NCBI RefSeq assembly: GCF_002813635.1
Contig: NZ_CP016382.1
Span: 310,001 to 374,000, forward strand
Length of the DNA: 64,000 nucleotides
Direction: 5' to 3'
Source: Spiribacter roseus
GTDB lineage: Bacteria > Pseudomonadota > Gammaproteobacteria > Nitrococcales > Nitrococcaceae
The notes beneath the pieces are model-generated. The model had not been told where the DNA came from, made no database searches, and worked only from the letters and a program-made list of their open reading frames with translations. This document shows, in pieces, positions 42,415 to 50,702 of the stretch; position 1 is the stretch's first letter, and every line of letters starts with the position of its first letter. Both the position numbers and the translations under genes were made by a program.

Positions 42415-42843
42415 TCAGCGCTTTTTGGGCTCGAGCATCAGATAGGTCTGCGAGAGCCGGTCGTGCCAGGTCAGGCCCTGTCGGTCGATCATCGCCCACA
42501 AAAAACCGAGCCCGGCCGGCAGCCACGAGAGCATTGCCGTAAAGAATCGGTGCGTGGCGGCGCGGGTCGTCACCCTCGCGCCGTCGGCATCCACCAGTCG
42601 CAGCCGCCAGGCCTTCATCCCCAGCGTGTTGCCGCCCCAGACCCAGAAGCCGATGAAAAACGCGTACGCCACCGCCAACAGGTACACGCGGAACAGCGCG
42701 TCGCCGGCGGGTGCCGCTTCACCCCCCTGAAACGCGATCCACAGAGCGCCTGCACCCATCCACAGCGCGATCAGCAGCATACCGTCGTAGAGAACGGCGG
42801 CCAGGCGGCGCAGGAGGCTGGGACGGTTTTCCGGGGAGATCAT
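42415..42843 (-). CDS. RDD family membrane protein
   Basis: A 142-residue protein with two or three membrane segments. The family signature Arg and Asp residues occur as RRLAAVLYDGMLLIAL near the N-terminus and GGNTLGMKAWRLRLVDADG plus TWHDRLSQTYLM at the end. RDD proteins next to lptFG are common in gammaproteobacteria; the role is unknown. I start at the ATG giving MISPENRP; an upstream in-frame start is less likely. Confidence 0.85.
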   Translation of the reverse strand: MISPENRPSLLRRLAAVLYDGMLLIALWMGAGALWIAFQGGEAAPAGDALFRVYLLAVAYAFFIGFWVWGGNTLGMKAWRLRLVDADGARVTTRAATHRFFTAMLSWLPAGLGFLWAMIDRQGLTWHDRLSQTYLMLEPKKR

Positions 42844-42920
42844 GCTTGAAAGGATACGGGTTTTGCGGGGTGTGGGCGACACTGGTGGGGCTATGAAGGA
42901 CCGTCGTCATTCCGCCACTT

Positions 42921-43472
42921 TCAGTCAATTTCCATGCAGCGCGTCCGTAAGCGATAACGCAGCGCCGTTCCCCCCGAAACATGGCGGTAGCGCACCACCG
43001 CACCAATGCGAAATTCAGATGCGGCAAGGCCCTGCGGGCTCTTCGTATCCGGTAGCGTCAACGTGATGGTTGCGTGATCGGCGGGAAAACGGGTTTGCCC
43101 CTCCCGTGTTCTGATAATGAGCTCAACGAGCCGCAGATAATGCTTATCATGATCGGTCCGGGCGGCCACATCGATGGCGAGCGTCACCCGGCTGCCGGGG
43201 ACGCCTGCAACACGGACAACCGCTACGCCACTGGGCCCCTGATGCACCAGACCACTCCCGGTTGCCGCAACGCCATTGCGGGGATGCAGCTCCAGGAACC
43301 CATGCGCGCCGGGCCGTGTGCGCAGCGTGCCGAGGGATAGGTCGGTTTTCTTTTCTACCTCAACGCCCTCGCATCCCGTCGTGTGCCCGGGCGGGCTTGT
43401 GACTGATAGCAAAAGCCCAAGCGCGATGCCCCACAGGAGAGTCCATGGATGAAGACCGCCCCGGATGATCAT
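42921..43472 (-). CDS. Secreted fimbrial-subunit-like protein (DUF4402-like), last gene of chaperone-usher locus
   Basis: A 183-residue exported protein; signal peptide of about 31 residues (WTLLWGIALGLLLSVTSPPGHTTG). The mature part is beta-rich: LSLGTLRTRPGAHGFLELHPRNG, then VRVAGVPGSRVTLAID, LTLPDTKSPQG and SEFRIGAVVRYRHV, a layout seen in DUF4402-type subunits. One Cys near the N-terminus (TGCEGVEVE) and one five residues from the end (RCMEID) could form a disulfide. It begins inside the usher stop region and is probably a minor, tip or anchor subunit. Family placement is by pattern only. Confidence 0.6.
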   Translation of the reverse strand: MIIRGGLHPWTLLWGIALGLLLSVTSPPGHTTGCEGVEVEKKTDLSLGTLRTRPGAHGFLELHPRNGVAATGSGLVHQGPSGVAVVRVAGVPGSRVTLAIDVAARTDHDKHYLRLVELIIRTREGQTRFPADHATITLTLPDTKSPQGLAASEFRIGAVVRYRHVSGGTALRYRLRTRCMEID

Positions 43473-43475
43473 CCG

Positions 43476-46139
43476 TCATGACTCCGGCGGCGTGGCTGTC
43501 ACGGCGACATCAAAGCGTTGTTGCCCCGCGTCAAGCGCCAGATTGACCGGTGGATTCTGCCAGTCGTCAGGAAGTGCGTCCGCACTGATGCGCACCCGCC
43601 AGCGCCCCGGACTGAGGACATCAAACGAAAAATAGCCATCCGAGAGCGAGCGGGTCGCGGTCTGGTCCTGCCCGTCGACCCGCTCGGCGATCACCTCGAC
43701 GCCCTGGATCGCTGAGCCATCGGCACGTCGCGCATAGCCGGTGACGCTGGCCGCATCGGCGAACGGCATGGTGATCTGGTGGGTGTAGCCGCGGCGTGGC
43801 ACCAGTTCCAGTCGTGGACTGGCCGTGGTGAGGAACGGGTCGACCATCGTGTCGCGATCAAGTGTGATACGCGCCTTGCGATGGGCCGGGAGACCGGTGA
43901 TGACGGCACGGCCCGTATCGTCCGTGCGCACCGGGTGGGGTCGGCCATTGACGCGAAAGCCGATCCCCTTCATCGGCCGGTCGCCGGCGCGCGCGGATAC
44001 CGCTACCGCCCCGGTATGGGCCGCTGACGGTGGCATGAGCATCGGCCCCGTCGCCGGCTCCATGCCGAGCCCAATGGTCATACGAAGGCCCACCGACCAG
44101 TCACCCGACTGATCGACGCCTCCTGAGGCTGTGAGGCGTGCCGGGCCAGGTTCATGGCTAAAGTTAAGCCCAGCAGAGGCGTCGCGATCGCCGGTGCCGT
44201 GGCTGATCTTTGCGGCAAGACGTGGGGCTTCCATGAACGCATAATCCAGCGATCCACTGACGTTGGTATTGGAGAGATCGCCTACCGATCCGCCATTAGC
44301 CGTCAATCGGGTTCTCGCCGAGAGCTTGCCGTGCCGATAGGCGGCGAGAAGTCGATAGCGGGTACGACGCCGATCCGATGCCCTTGTTTGTGAGAGTGTA
44401 TGGGAGAGCCGCAGGGCGGCGATCGAGTGGCGCCAGTCGAGCTCGTACTCTTTCAAATCGCCACCGGAGTCGAATCGGCTGAGGGTGTGTTCAAGGCGCA
44501 GCGACCCAAAATCGAGGTCGCCGATCCCAACCAGATTGCCGCCTAGTCGCAGCCGCAGCCGATCATCAATGAGGCGGCTGCGCGACTCACGCCCAGTGGT
44601 CAGGAACCCATCGGTGTAGTGACGGTAGCCCGCGGACACGCCAAAGCCGGCTAACAGCGGAAACCTTAAGTCGAGTTGTTGGGCACTGGCACCGTCGCGC
44701 TGATGGAGACTCACCAGTTCCGTGCGCACCACTCCGAGGTCAGGTTGCAGGGCAAAACCGCCGGTAGCCCGCTCGACATCGCCGGTTGGTTCACCGTCCA
44801 GCGTCACGGGCGCATCGTCGTAGCGTGGGCTGAACCGCGACCGTGGATCCTTGTCGAGGCTCATCAGTGCGCTTGCGGTCAGTCCATTGGTGATACCGAA
44901 GTCGCCGCGCAGGCGGACATGATCACCGGTTACACTGTTCCCATCATTAAGGTCGATGGTCGAGCGCCCGGTCTGCGTGACGCTGCCGCGGAAATGACGC
45001 TCGCCGGCCCTGAGCTGACTGGCAGGGATCGTGCGCTCAACCTGGCGCTCCTCAACTTCACCGGAGGGTCCGTAGAGCACAACACGTAGACGGTTGGCGC
45101 CATACCCGAGCGGCACATCCTCGAATTCATAGCGCCCATCGGCGTCGATTGTCTGGAAGTCGATCAGCGCCGAGCCGCGATAGAGCTCGGCGTCCCAACC
45201 CGGCAGGGCATCCCCTTCAATGCGGATGACATCGAACAGTTCAGGCCGTGAGCGCGGTGCCGTACTAAAGCGCAGGCCGCGGCCCTGCGCTCCACCCCCC
45301 GCGAGCGGCATTCGCAGGCCACTGACATCGCCAAAGTGCAGACGATAAAGCCCGTGGATGCCGAATGCCCTGCCAGACGGCGATTCACGACCAGCCCGCC
45401 AGCGCAGTGTTTGCAGCCCCCCGCGGTCATTACCGCTGTAGAAGATTTGGTTGGAGACGTAGCCTGCCTCGACATTGAATGAACCGCTCGCGCTAAAAGC
45501 CAGTCGCGAGGTGGACTCATCAGCGCTTGTGCGCATCTGCAGCGTGCCGCGGGGCGTGCCCCAAGCGCGGTAGGGGGCATCGAGCTGCCTGTAGCGATCC
45601 GGTGTTGCCACATCCGGGCGGTCAAAATCACGCCAGCGTTGCTCGCGTAGCACGCGTAGATCCACGGGTAGTGGTCGCTGGCTTCGCAGACGGACGAAAA
45701 GGCCGTTTTCGCCCAGACTTGCATCGATGCCAAACCAGCGCTTGAATCGCTGTGACTGAATGTAGAGCCGGCTATCGCGCTCAACGATCACCCCGGCAGG
45801 CCAGGGCTTACCGGCGTCCTCAACCCGCAATTGGCGGGTGTTGACATCGATCTCGACCGACGGTCGGTTCGCTCCCAGCGATAATGCATAGCGCCCCGGG
45901 CGTGTGGAGCCGACCTGCCCTTCACCGGCTCGGACGATCGGCTCAACCGGCAGCCAAAGCGCCCCGGTGGGCGATTCATAGACATCATGAAAGTCGGGGA
46001 TCGACCGCCCATTGAGCGTCATTTCGACCAGCAAAGACGTCCGCGGTGGAACCGCTGACTCAGCCTCCTCACTCGCCTTTGCCGCTATGGCGGTCACCAC
46101 TCCCAGCAATAGCGCTACAGCGGCAGCGCCCCGGCCCAT
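43476..46139 (-). CDS. Divergent outer-membrane usher (chaperone-usher family)
   Basis: An 887-residue exported protein. After a signal peptide (cleavage near residue 22) an N-terminal domain (about 30-160: EMTLNGRSIPDFHDVYESPTG, LWLPVEPI) resembles usher N-domains. A long beta-barrel of alternating strands runs to about residue 690, with a plug-like insert near 310-370 (WDAELYRGSALIDFQTID). The C-terminal domains carry the usher hallmark ARITLDRDTMVDPFL ... LVPRRGYTHQITMPF and then a carboxypeptidase-regulatory-like fold (SVTGYARRADGSAIQGVEV). Overall it is far from FimD/PapC. The position between a PapD-like chaperone and a subunit gene supports an usher. Confidence 0.75.
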   Translation of the reverse strand: MGRGAAAVALLLGVVTAIAAKASEEAESAVPPRTSLLVEMTLNGRSIPDFHDVYESPTGALWLPVEPIVRAGEGQVGSTRPGRYALSLGANRPSVEIDVNTRQLRVEDAGKPWPAGVIVERDSRLYIQSQRFKRWFGIDASLGENGLFVRLRSQRPLPVDLRVLREQRWRDFDRPDVATPDRYRQLDAPYRAWGTPRGTLQMRTSADESTSRLAFSASGSFNVEAGYVSNQIFYSGNDRGGLQTLRWRAGRESPSGRAFGIHGLYRLHFGDVSGLRMPLAGGGAQGRGLRFSTAPRSRPELFDVIRIEGDALPGWDAELYRGSALIDFQTIDADGRYEFEDVPLGYGANRLRVVLYGPSGEVEERQVERTIPASQLRAGERHFRGSVTQTGRSTIDLNDGNSVTGDHVRLRGDFGITNGLTASALMSLDKDPRSRFSPRYDDAPVTLDGEPTGDVERATGGFALQPDLGVVRTELVSLHQRDGASAQQLDLRFPLLAGFGVSAGYRHYTDGFLTTGRESRSRLIDDRLRLRLGGNLVGIGDLDFGSLRLEHTLSRFDSGGDLKEYELDWRHSIAALRLSHTLSQTRASDRRRTRYRLLAAYRHGKLSARTRLTANGGSVGDLSNTNVSGSLDYAFMEAPRLAAKISHGTGDRDASAGLNFSHEPGPARLTASGGVDQSGDWSVGLRMTIGLGMEPATGPMLMPPSAAHTGAVAVSARAGDRPMKGIGFRVNGRPHPVRTDDTGRAVITGLPAHRKARITLDRDTMVDPFLTTASPRLELVPRRGYTHQITMPFADAASVTGYARRADGSAIQGVEVIAERVDGQDQTATRSLSDGYFSFDVLSPGRWRVRISADALPDDWQNPPVNLALDAGQQRFDVAVTATPPES

Positions 46140-46203
46140 GGCGCGGAGACTCCCGATCTTGAGTCGATGCGATCATAACGGCGCACGCCGGACGAGCCTG
46201 CGC

Positions 46204-47052
46204 TCACTGACACACCGTCTGCTCCGGTTCGCCACGGGCGGGGAATTCGGGCCAGAGCTGCAGACAGACCGCCTCCTCAAGCCGGGCATCATTCTCAAGT
46301 CTGGGTACCCGGATACGCTGCTCGTCGACCGTGTTACCCATGCGCAACCGGCCGCTTGTGTAGCGCTCGCCGCTTGATGCGCCCACCAGCGCCACTGTTC
46401 CGATGTAACTGATGGCCTCGGGCGGTTTGCTGACGGTGAAATAGCCGTGAGTATCCGCATCATCCGGCGATGGCGCGAATGCGCCGACACTCAACGTGGG
46501 CGAATTCACGTTGTGCCGAATGTAGACCGTCACCGGCAACACAGGCTGCAGGGCAACACCCACCGAGAGCCCCTGGTCGCCTTCCTCTGACTCGCCGTCA
46601 CCGAAATTCGGTTCATAGTCCACCTCACGCGACTGAACGGCAAGCTGGACAATGTATTCCCCGGCCGGCAAATCCGCCGGCGGCCGGAAGACCATCCGCA
46701 GCGGCCGGGATCGGTTTGCGGGCACGACGGTGCGCTCGGGTGCCCAGCGCAGGTAGTCCCGGCCGTCATTGACCTCGTCGGAGAGATCATCCGGCACTAC
46801 CTCGAACTCCACTGGCGAGGGGGTCATGCTGAGCAGCTCAACTTGACCCGACCGAGAGCGTTCATCGAGAACGACGACGCTGTCGGTAATCGACACCGAA
46901 ATGGCATGCGCCATCATTGGCGCCAAAAGCCCTATGAACGATAGACGCCGAGCTAAAGAGGAAACCCTGGCGGAAATGCTTTTACATTTGGGCTGATAGC
47001 TGTCGATATTAATTCGCGCACTCACTATCTCGTCCGGGATATCAAGCACCAC
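46204..47052 (-). CDS. PapD-like periplasmic pilus chaperone
   Basis: A 282-residue protein. A hydrophobic export signal (RRLSFIGLLAPMMAHA) sits unusually far from the first start; a GTG ten codons in (base 47025, after GGACGAG) is an alternative. The mature protein starts SVSITDSVVVLDERSRSGQVELLSMT, with TVVPANRSRPLRMVFRPPADLPAGEYIVQLAV, the two-part Ig-like layout of fimbrial chaperones with a basic groove. An acidic loop (GDGESEEGDQ) and a Cys pair near the C-terminus (EAVCLQLW ... TVCQ) are additions. It lies between the major subunit and usher genes. Confidence 0.75.
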   Translation of the reverse strand: MVLDIPDEIVSARINIDSYQPKCKSISARVSSLARRLSFIGLLAPMMAHAISVSITDSVVVLDERSRSGQVELLSMTPSPVEFEVVPDDLSDEVNDGRDYLRWAPERTVVPANRSRPLRMVFRPPADLPAGEYIVQLAVQSREVDYEPNFGDGESEEGDQGLSVGVALQPVLPVTVYIRHNVNSPTLSVGAFAPSPDDADTHGYFTVSKPPEAISYIGTVALVGASSGERYTSGRLRMGNTVDEQRIRVPRLENDARLEEAVCLQLWPEFPARGEPEQTVCQ

Positions 47053-47145
47053 TTACTCACTGACGCCGGCCTCTTGTCGAGCTATCGCCGTGGCCCCGAC
47101 GCTTCGCGTTATTCTTAACCTATACCGTAATACCAATTGGACATG

Positions 47146-47703
47146 TCATGGATCGTCGTTCACCTCAACTGTCAGGGACGTCTCATAATCTTGGAAGTCG
47201 CCGGAACTAAGATCATTAGATATCTCTAGTTCCCCACCAATATGCACAGACCCCTCACCGGAACCATCAAGTTCAAACTTTTCTCCCTCCTTGCTATCCT
47301 CTGGTGCAACGGAGAGCGGACTTTCTCCTTCTTTTAACTTGACTTCGTCAGGTAGGGCGATCTTAATCTTTTGTCCGTCGTCACCACCGCTTATTGTGCA
47401 CTTACCCGATTGCGAATCTCCGGCGAGGGATACATTCTCACTACCATCCACCGTCTCGGCTTTCGCATCCTCGCCAGCCTCAATTTGAACGACATCAACG
47501 GACCCACGGTCTCCCACCGGCACAATCAATTCTCCAAAGTTCAGCGCCCTATTGCACTCGATGGTCATTGCAGCCGTGAGCGTCGCTTTCACATCCAAGT
47601 CGGCTCTAGGCGTATCCGCCCATGCATTGGATGAAGCCAGTACGAATGCAGCAGCACTCCCTGCGATGATAAGGCGGCGTTGTTTCATTTTGGTCCATTC
47701 CAT
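47146..47703 (-). CDS. Major fimbrial-like subunit (DUF4402-like, acidic)
   Basis: A 185-residue secreted protein; signal peptide MKQRRLIIAGSAAAFVLASSNAWA within it. The mature part is very acidic and beta-rich: LDVKATLTAAMTIECNRALNFGELIVP, then a second Cys in SGKCTISGG (likely disulfide) and a Gly/Asp-rich C-terminal half ending LTVEVNDDP, which could be a donor strand. This fits DUF4402-type surface subunits. GAGGA precedes a pair of ATGs; I take the second. Its base composition is clearly more AT-rich than the surrounding genes, suggesting transfer. Confidence 0.7.
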   Translation of the reverse strand: MEWTKMKQRRLIIAGSAAAFVLASSNAWADTPRADLDVKATLTAAMTIECNRALNFGELIVPVGDRGSVDVVQIEAGEDAKAETVDGSENVSLAGDSQSGKCTISGGDDGQKIKIALPDEVKLKEGESPLSVAPEDSKEGEKFELDGSGEGSVHIGGELEISNDLSSGDFQDYETSLTVEVNDDP

Positions 47704-47791
47704 CATGATTTCCTCAAACCTTTGGGCAGGCACTCTTTACCCAGCTATTACGCCATTTCGGTTGCAGGATGCAGGGACAATGCCGCTGAAA

Positions 47792-47807
47792 CCTTACAAC
47801 CCCTTAC
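47792..47807. promoter_or_regulatory. Tandem CCTTAC repeats between fimbrial operon and two-component system
   Basis: CCTTAC-AACC-CCTTAC, a ten-base direct repeat of the kind bound by OmpR-family dimers. It lies 89 bases before the subunit start, upstream of a -10-like TAATAG (47745-47750, minus strand) with no good -35, as for an activated promoter. A related CTTTAC (47735-47740) and inverted GTAAAG (47838-47843) occur in the same region. Confidence 0.4.
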
Positions 47808-47904
47808 GGTCGCAGAGGATGTAGGCTGATATGCCGTGTAAAGAGGGACTGGGCGCCTGCGCGCATGGCCAGGGCGCCAGGAGCGGTGGATAGCGTGAAA
47901 CGGC

Positions 47905-49836
47905 ATGACAGCCGAAAGCCGAAAAAACGACGTTAGCGCGGGGGTGATCGCGCCATTCCGTCGCCTCAACGGCGTCCTTATCGAGGTCGCGCTGGTGCTC
48001 GCGATCATGCTGACGCCGGCGGCGGCGCTCGAGGGTAATCCAGCCATCGAGCAGGCGGAATACCTCATCACCGAAGCGCCCTCGACACCCGGGGAGCAGG
48101 CGAGGTGGCGGCCCTACCATATTGGTCAGACACTCGGGTTTGTCGAGGGCTCTGTCTGGATGAAGCTGCGGTTTGCGCCGCCCGAAGCAATGCCGGATAA
48201 CCCCTGGCTGCTCATCCGGCCGGTTTATCTCGATCACATCGAGGTCTATCGCGGCGGGGCCAGTCCTACGCGGCGCTTCGTAGCCGGTGACCGTCAGCCG
48301 ACGGCTGGAGGAATCGTGCCAGACACCTACGCGATGGCGCTGGTGCGTGCGGACATCGAGGAAGGCCTGCTGATCCGTTTCGAATCTCGCAATCTCATGC
48401 AGCCTTACCTTAAAGTGCGTTCGCAGCAGGCGCTACAAGAGGTAGGAGCGGGGTTTTATTCACTCGTCAGCGTTGCGATCGCTGCCACATTGTTCTATCT
48501 CCTCTGGGCTGCTACTTCGATGATCGCCTCGCCTACACCGCTGGTGGCGGCGTTCATTGCACGGCTATCGCTCTATCTGCTGACCCTTTTCATTCATACC
48601 GGGCTCACACGGCCCTTGTTTGGCGAAGGGGCAATCCTCACGCAGGACCTCACCCATAACGCCACCGCGCTTGCTTATATCACGGTGGCCCAGATCTTTG
48701 ATTTCATGCTGCTCCGTGAGATCGGCGGGCGATGGGCGACACGGCTTTTTGCTGGTGTGATCGCAGTGAGTGCGCTCTCGAAACTGCTTGCCTTCGGGCT
48801 TGGCGATGTCTCGCTGGCGCTGCAGATCAATAACAGTTCAGCACTGGCGACGTTGCTGCTCGCGCTGGTGCTGATGCCCTTTTGTCGGCCGTCGGGCACA
48901 GCGGTCTATGTCATCAACCGCGCCACGTTGTCGCTCTATTTCCTACTCCAGGCACTACCCCTGGGGCTGCTGTTCGCCGGCACGCTCATCGGGAGTGCCT
49001 GGTTTGCCCGACTCCTGGAGTTCTCTTTCATTAACTATGCCGTTCTGCCGGGCGCCTACATTGCCTGGATTCTTTTTCGCCGCCAGCAAATGATCATCCG
49101 GCAACGAAATACCCTCGCCGAACGCGCCCGGCTACTGCAGGCGCGTTCAAACGAGCAGAGCCTTCGGCGCAAGGAAATGGGGGAGCTCCTCGAGATGCTC
49201 TCCCATGAGGTCCGCACTCCCTTGGCAACGCTGCGCTTCGCCCACCACATGGATGCCCTCGATAACGCAACCGTGAGACGCGCCACGCAGGCGATCGATC
49301 ATGCGCTGCGCCAGGCGGATCGGGTCGAAGAACTCGAGCGGGGGCGGTTGCAGGTGCGCCCGCAACCGCTTGAGCTTGGTACGCTTATTGATGCGCTCGC
49401 CGAGGAGCGCGGCGTTGATCTCAAGCACCAAGGTGCGCCCGCCGTCGTTCAGGCCGATCCTGAGCTGCTCCGCGTTGTGCTCTCGAACCTCATAAGCAAT
49501 GCCGGAAAGTATGGACTGCCGCCGCATCCAGTAGTCGTGTCGATCGAGCAGAGCGCCGAGGTGGTGACCCTGCGCCTCTCCAATCGCGTTGAACCCGGAA
49601 CGGAACCGGACTCGAGCAGGGTGTTTGAGAAATACTACCGGGCGGAGAATGTAAGCGGGCGATCCGGGACGGGGCTCGGCCTTTATATCGTCCGACAGCT
49701 CAGCGAGCGCATGAGTATTGAAGTAGAGCTCATCTCAGGCAACGGATGTGTCACTGTCATCCTGACCTTGCCATCACCGGCAAGCGAGAGAACCGAGGAA
49801 CCCGAGGCAGGCCATGACCACCATCGCACTGGTTGA
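47905..49836 (+). CDS. Sensor histidine kinase with 7TMR-DISM sensor
   Basis: A 643-residue membrane kinase. An N-terminal membrane segment (residues 24-42) leads to a periplasmic 7TMR-DISMED2-like beta domain (about 45-175: GFVEGSVWMKLRFAPPE, NPWLLIRPVYLDHIEVY). Seven membrane segments follow (about 180-395, 7TMR-DISM). After a short coiled coil comes the H-box LSHEVRTPLATLRF with phospho-acceptor His434, then an ATPase domain (NLISNAGKYG, GRSGTGLGLYIVRQL). It overlaps the response-regulator gene by 23 bases and faces the fimbrial operon, which it probably controls. Confidence 0.88.
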   Translation: MTAESRKNDVSAGVIAPFRRLNGVLIEVALVLAIMLTPAAALEGNPAIEQAEYLITEAPSTPGEQARWRPYHIGQTLGFVEGSVWMKLRFAPPEAMPDNPWLLIRPVYLDHIEVYRGGASPTRRFVAGDRQPTAGGIVPDTYAMALVRADIEEGLLIRFESRNLMQPYLKVRSQQALQEVGAGFYSLVSVAIAATLFYLLWAATSMIASPTPLVAAFIARLSLYLLTLFIHTGLTRPLFGEGAILTQDLTHNATALAYITVAQIFDFMLLREIGGRWATRLFAGVIAVSALSKLLAFGLGDVSLALQINNSSALATLLLALVLMPFCRPSGTAVYVINRATLSLYFLLQALPLGLLFAGTLIGSAWFARLLEFSFINYAVLPGAYIAWILFRRQQMIIRQRNTLAERARLLQARSNEQSLRRKEMGELLEMLSHEVRTPLATLRFAHHMDALDNATVRRATQAIDHALRQADRVEELERGRLQVRPQPLELGTLIDALAEERGVDLKHQGAPAVVQADPELLRVVLSNLISNAGKYGLPPHPVVVSIEQSAEVVTLRLSNRVEPGTEPDSSRVFEKYYRAENVSGRSGTGLGLYIVRQLSERMSIEVELISGNGCVTVILTLPSPASERTEEPEAGHDHHRTG

Positions 49837-50488
49837 AGATAACGCCGAACTTCAGGAAATGACCGTCCGCTTTCTGGGCCACCACGGCTATCAGGTTGCG
49901 GGAGTCGCAACCGCCGAGGAACTCGCCGAACTCTCTGAGACCCCGGATTTCTATTTGATCGATTTGAATCTCCCGACCATCAGCGGCTATGAGCTCATTG
50001 CGCGGATCCGCCAGACGGCGCCAAACGTAGGGATCATCGTGACCTCGGCGCGCGAGCGCACTGAGGACATCACCCGGGGCTACGAGATCGGCGCAGACGT
50101 CTATCTGACCAAACCAATCGACCCCGATCTGCTGCTGGCTGCCGTGAAACGACTCGAAAAACGGACACTGCACTCACCGGAGCGCCCTGATGCCGCCATT
50201 GTCTACCTGTCCACGCGAATCCTCATGCGCAACAGTGAGGAGGTCCGGTTGTCCGAAGCCGAATGCCGTCTCCTGTACCAGCTCAGCCTGGCCGGCACCG
50301 ATGGGCTCGAGCGATGGGAAGTCATGGAACTGCTCGGCATGGACCTGGACCATGATGCCCAGAATACACTTGAGGTCCGCATCACCCGGCTTCGTGGCAA
50401 GCTTCGCGCGGTCGGCCTGCGCGGCGAGGCCCTCGGGGCGGTCCGCAGTCACGGGTATCGGTTAACTGCGAATCTTGAGTTTCTGTAG
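49814..50488 (+). CDS. OmpR-family response regulator
   Basis: A 224-residue regulator. Receiver domain: acidic pair ALVEDNAELQ, phospho-acceptor Asp50 (FYLIDLNLP), Thr/Ser at IIVTSARE and Lys in YLTKPIDPD. A winged-helix output domain occupies the C-terminal 100 residues (VRLSEAECRLLYQLS, LEVRITRLRGKLRAVG, AVRSHGYRLT). It forms a pair with the preceding 7TMR-DISM kinase. The likely target is the divergent chaperone-usher operon; this is inference from position. Confidence 0.88.
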   Translation: MTTIALVEDNAELQEMTVRFLGHHGYQVAGVATAEELAELSETPDFYLIDLNLPTISGYELIARIRQTAPNVGIIVTSARERTEDITRGYEIGADVYLTKPIDPDLLLAAVKRLEKRTLHSPERPDAAIVYLSTRILMRNSEEVRLSEAECRLLYQLSLAGTDGLERWEVMELLGMDLDHDAQNTLEVRITRLRGKLRAVGLRGEALGAVRSHGYRLTANLEFL

Positions 50489-50526
50489 AGAGATTCTGGC
50501 GACGGGGCTACGAGCACTTGATTGAG

Positions 50527-50601
50527 TGGTGCTCCCACGGGGATTTGAACCCCGGTTTCCGCCTTGAGAGGGCGGCGTCCTTACCGCTAGACGATGGGAG
50601 C
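50527..50601 (-). tRNA. tRNA-Glu (anticodon CUC), CCA encoded
   Basis: Read on the minus strand, the 75 bases fold as a tRNA: acceptor GCTCCCA/TGGGAGC, discriminator A and encoded CCA. The D-arm region is CGTCTAGCGGTAAGGACG. The anticodon stem CCGCC/GGCGG carries loop CTCTCAA (anticodon CTC, Glu), and the T-arm is CCGGGGTTCAAATCCCCG. The GTCTAG element and GGACGCCGCC match bacterial tRNA-Glu. Its 3' end points toward the accessory locus. Confidence 0.95.
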
Positions 50602-50657
50602 AATGTCGTTTCAAGCCCATGCTGTGGCCGTGATCGGCGTCCTCAGCACAGCCTGTT

Positions 50658-50686
50658 ATTATACGGCCTCGTTGTTCACGCACAAG
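50658..50686 (-). promoter_or_regulatory. Promoter of tRNA-Glu
   Basis: On the minus strand a perfect -10 TATAAT is preceded at 16-17 bases by TTGTGC/CTTGTG as -35. The expected start lies about 50 bases before the mature tRNA 5' end. The region is shared with the divergent pcnB leader. Confidence 0.6.
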
Positions 50687-50702
50687 AGGCTGAGTTCAGA
50701 CC

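Noticed and set aside
42844-50601. Integrative element inserted at tRNA-Glu
   Set aside because: The accessory locus abuts the tRNA 3' end, but I see no integrase and no copy of the tRNA 3' sequence near 42.8-42.9 kb.
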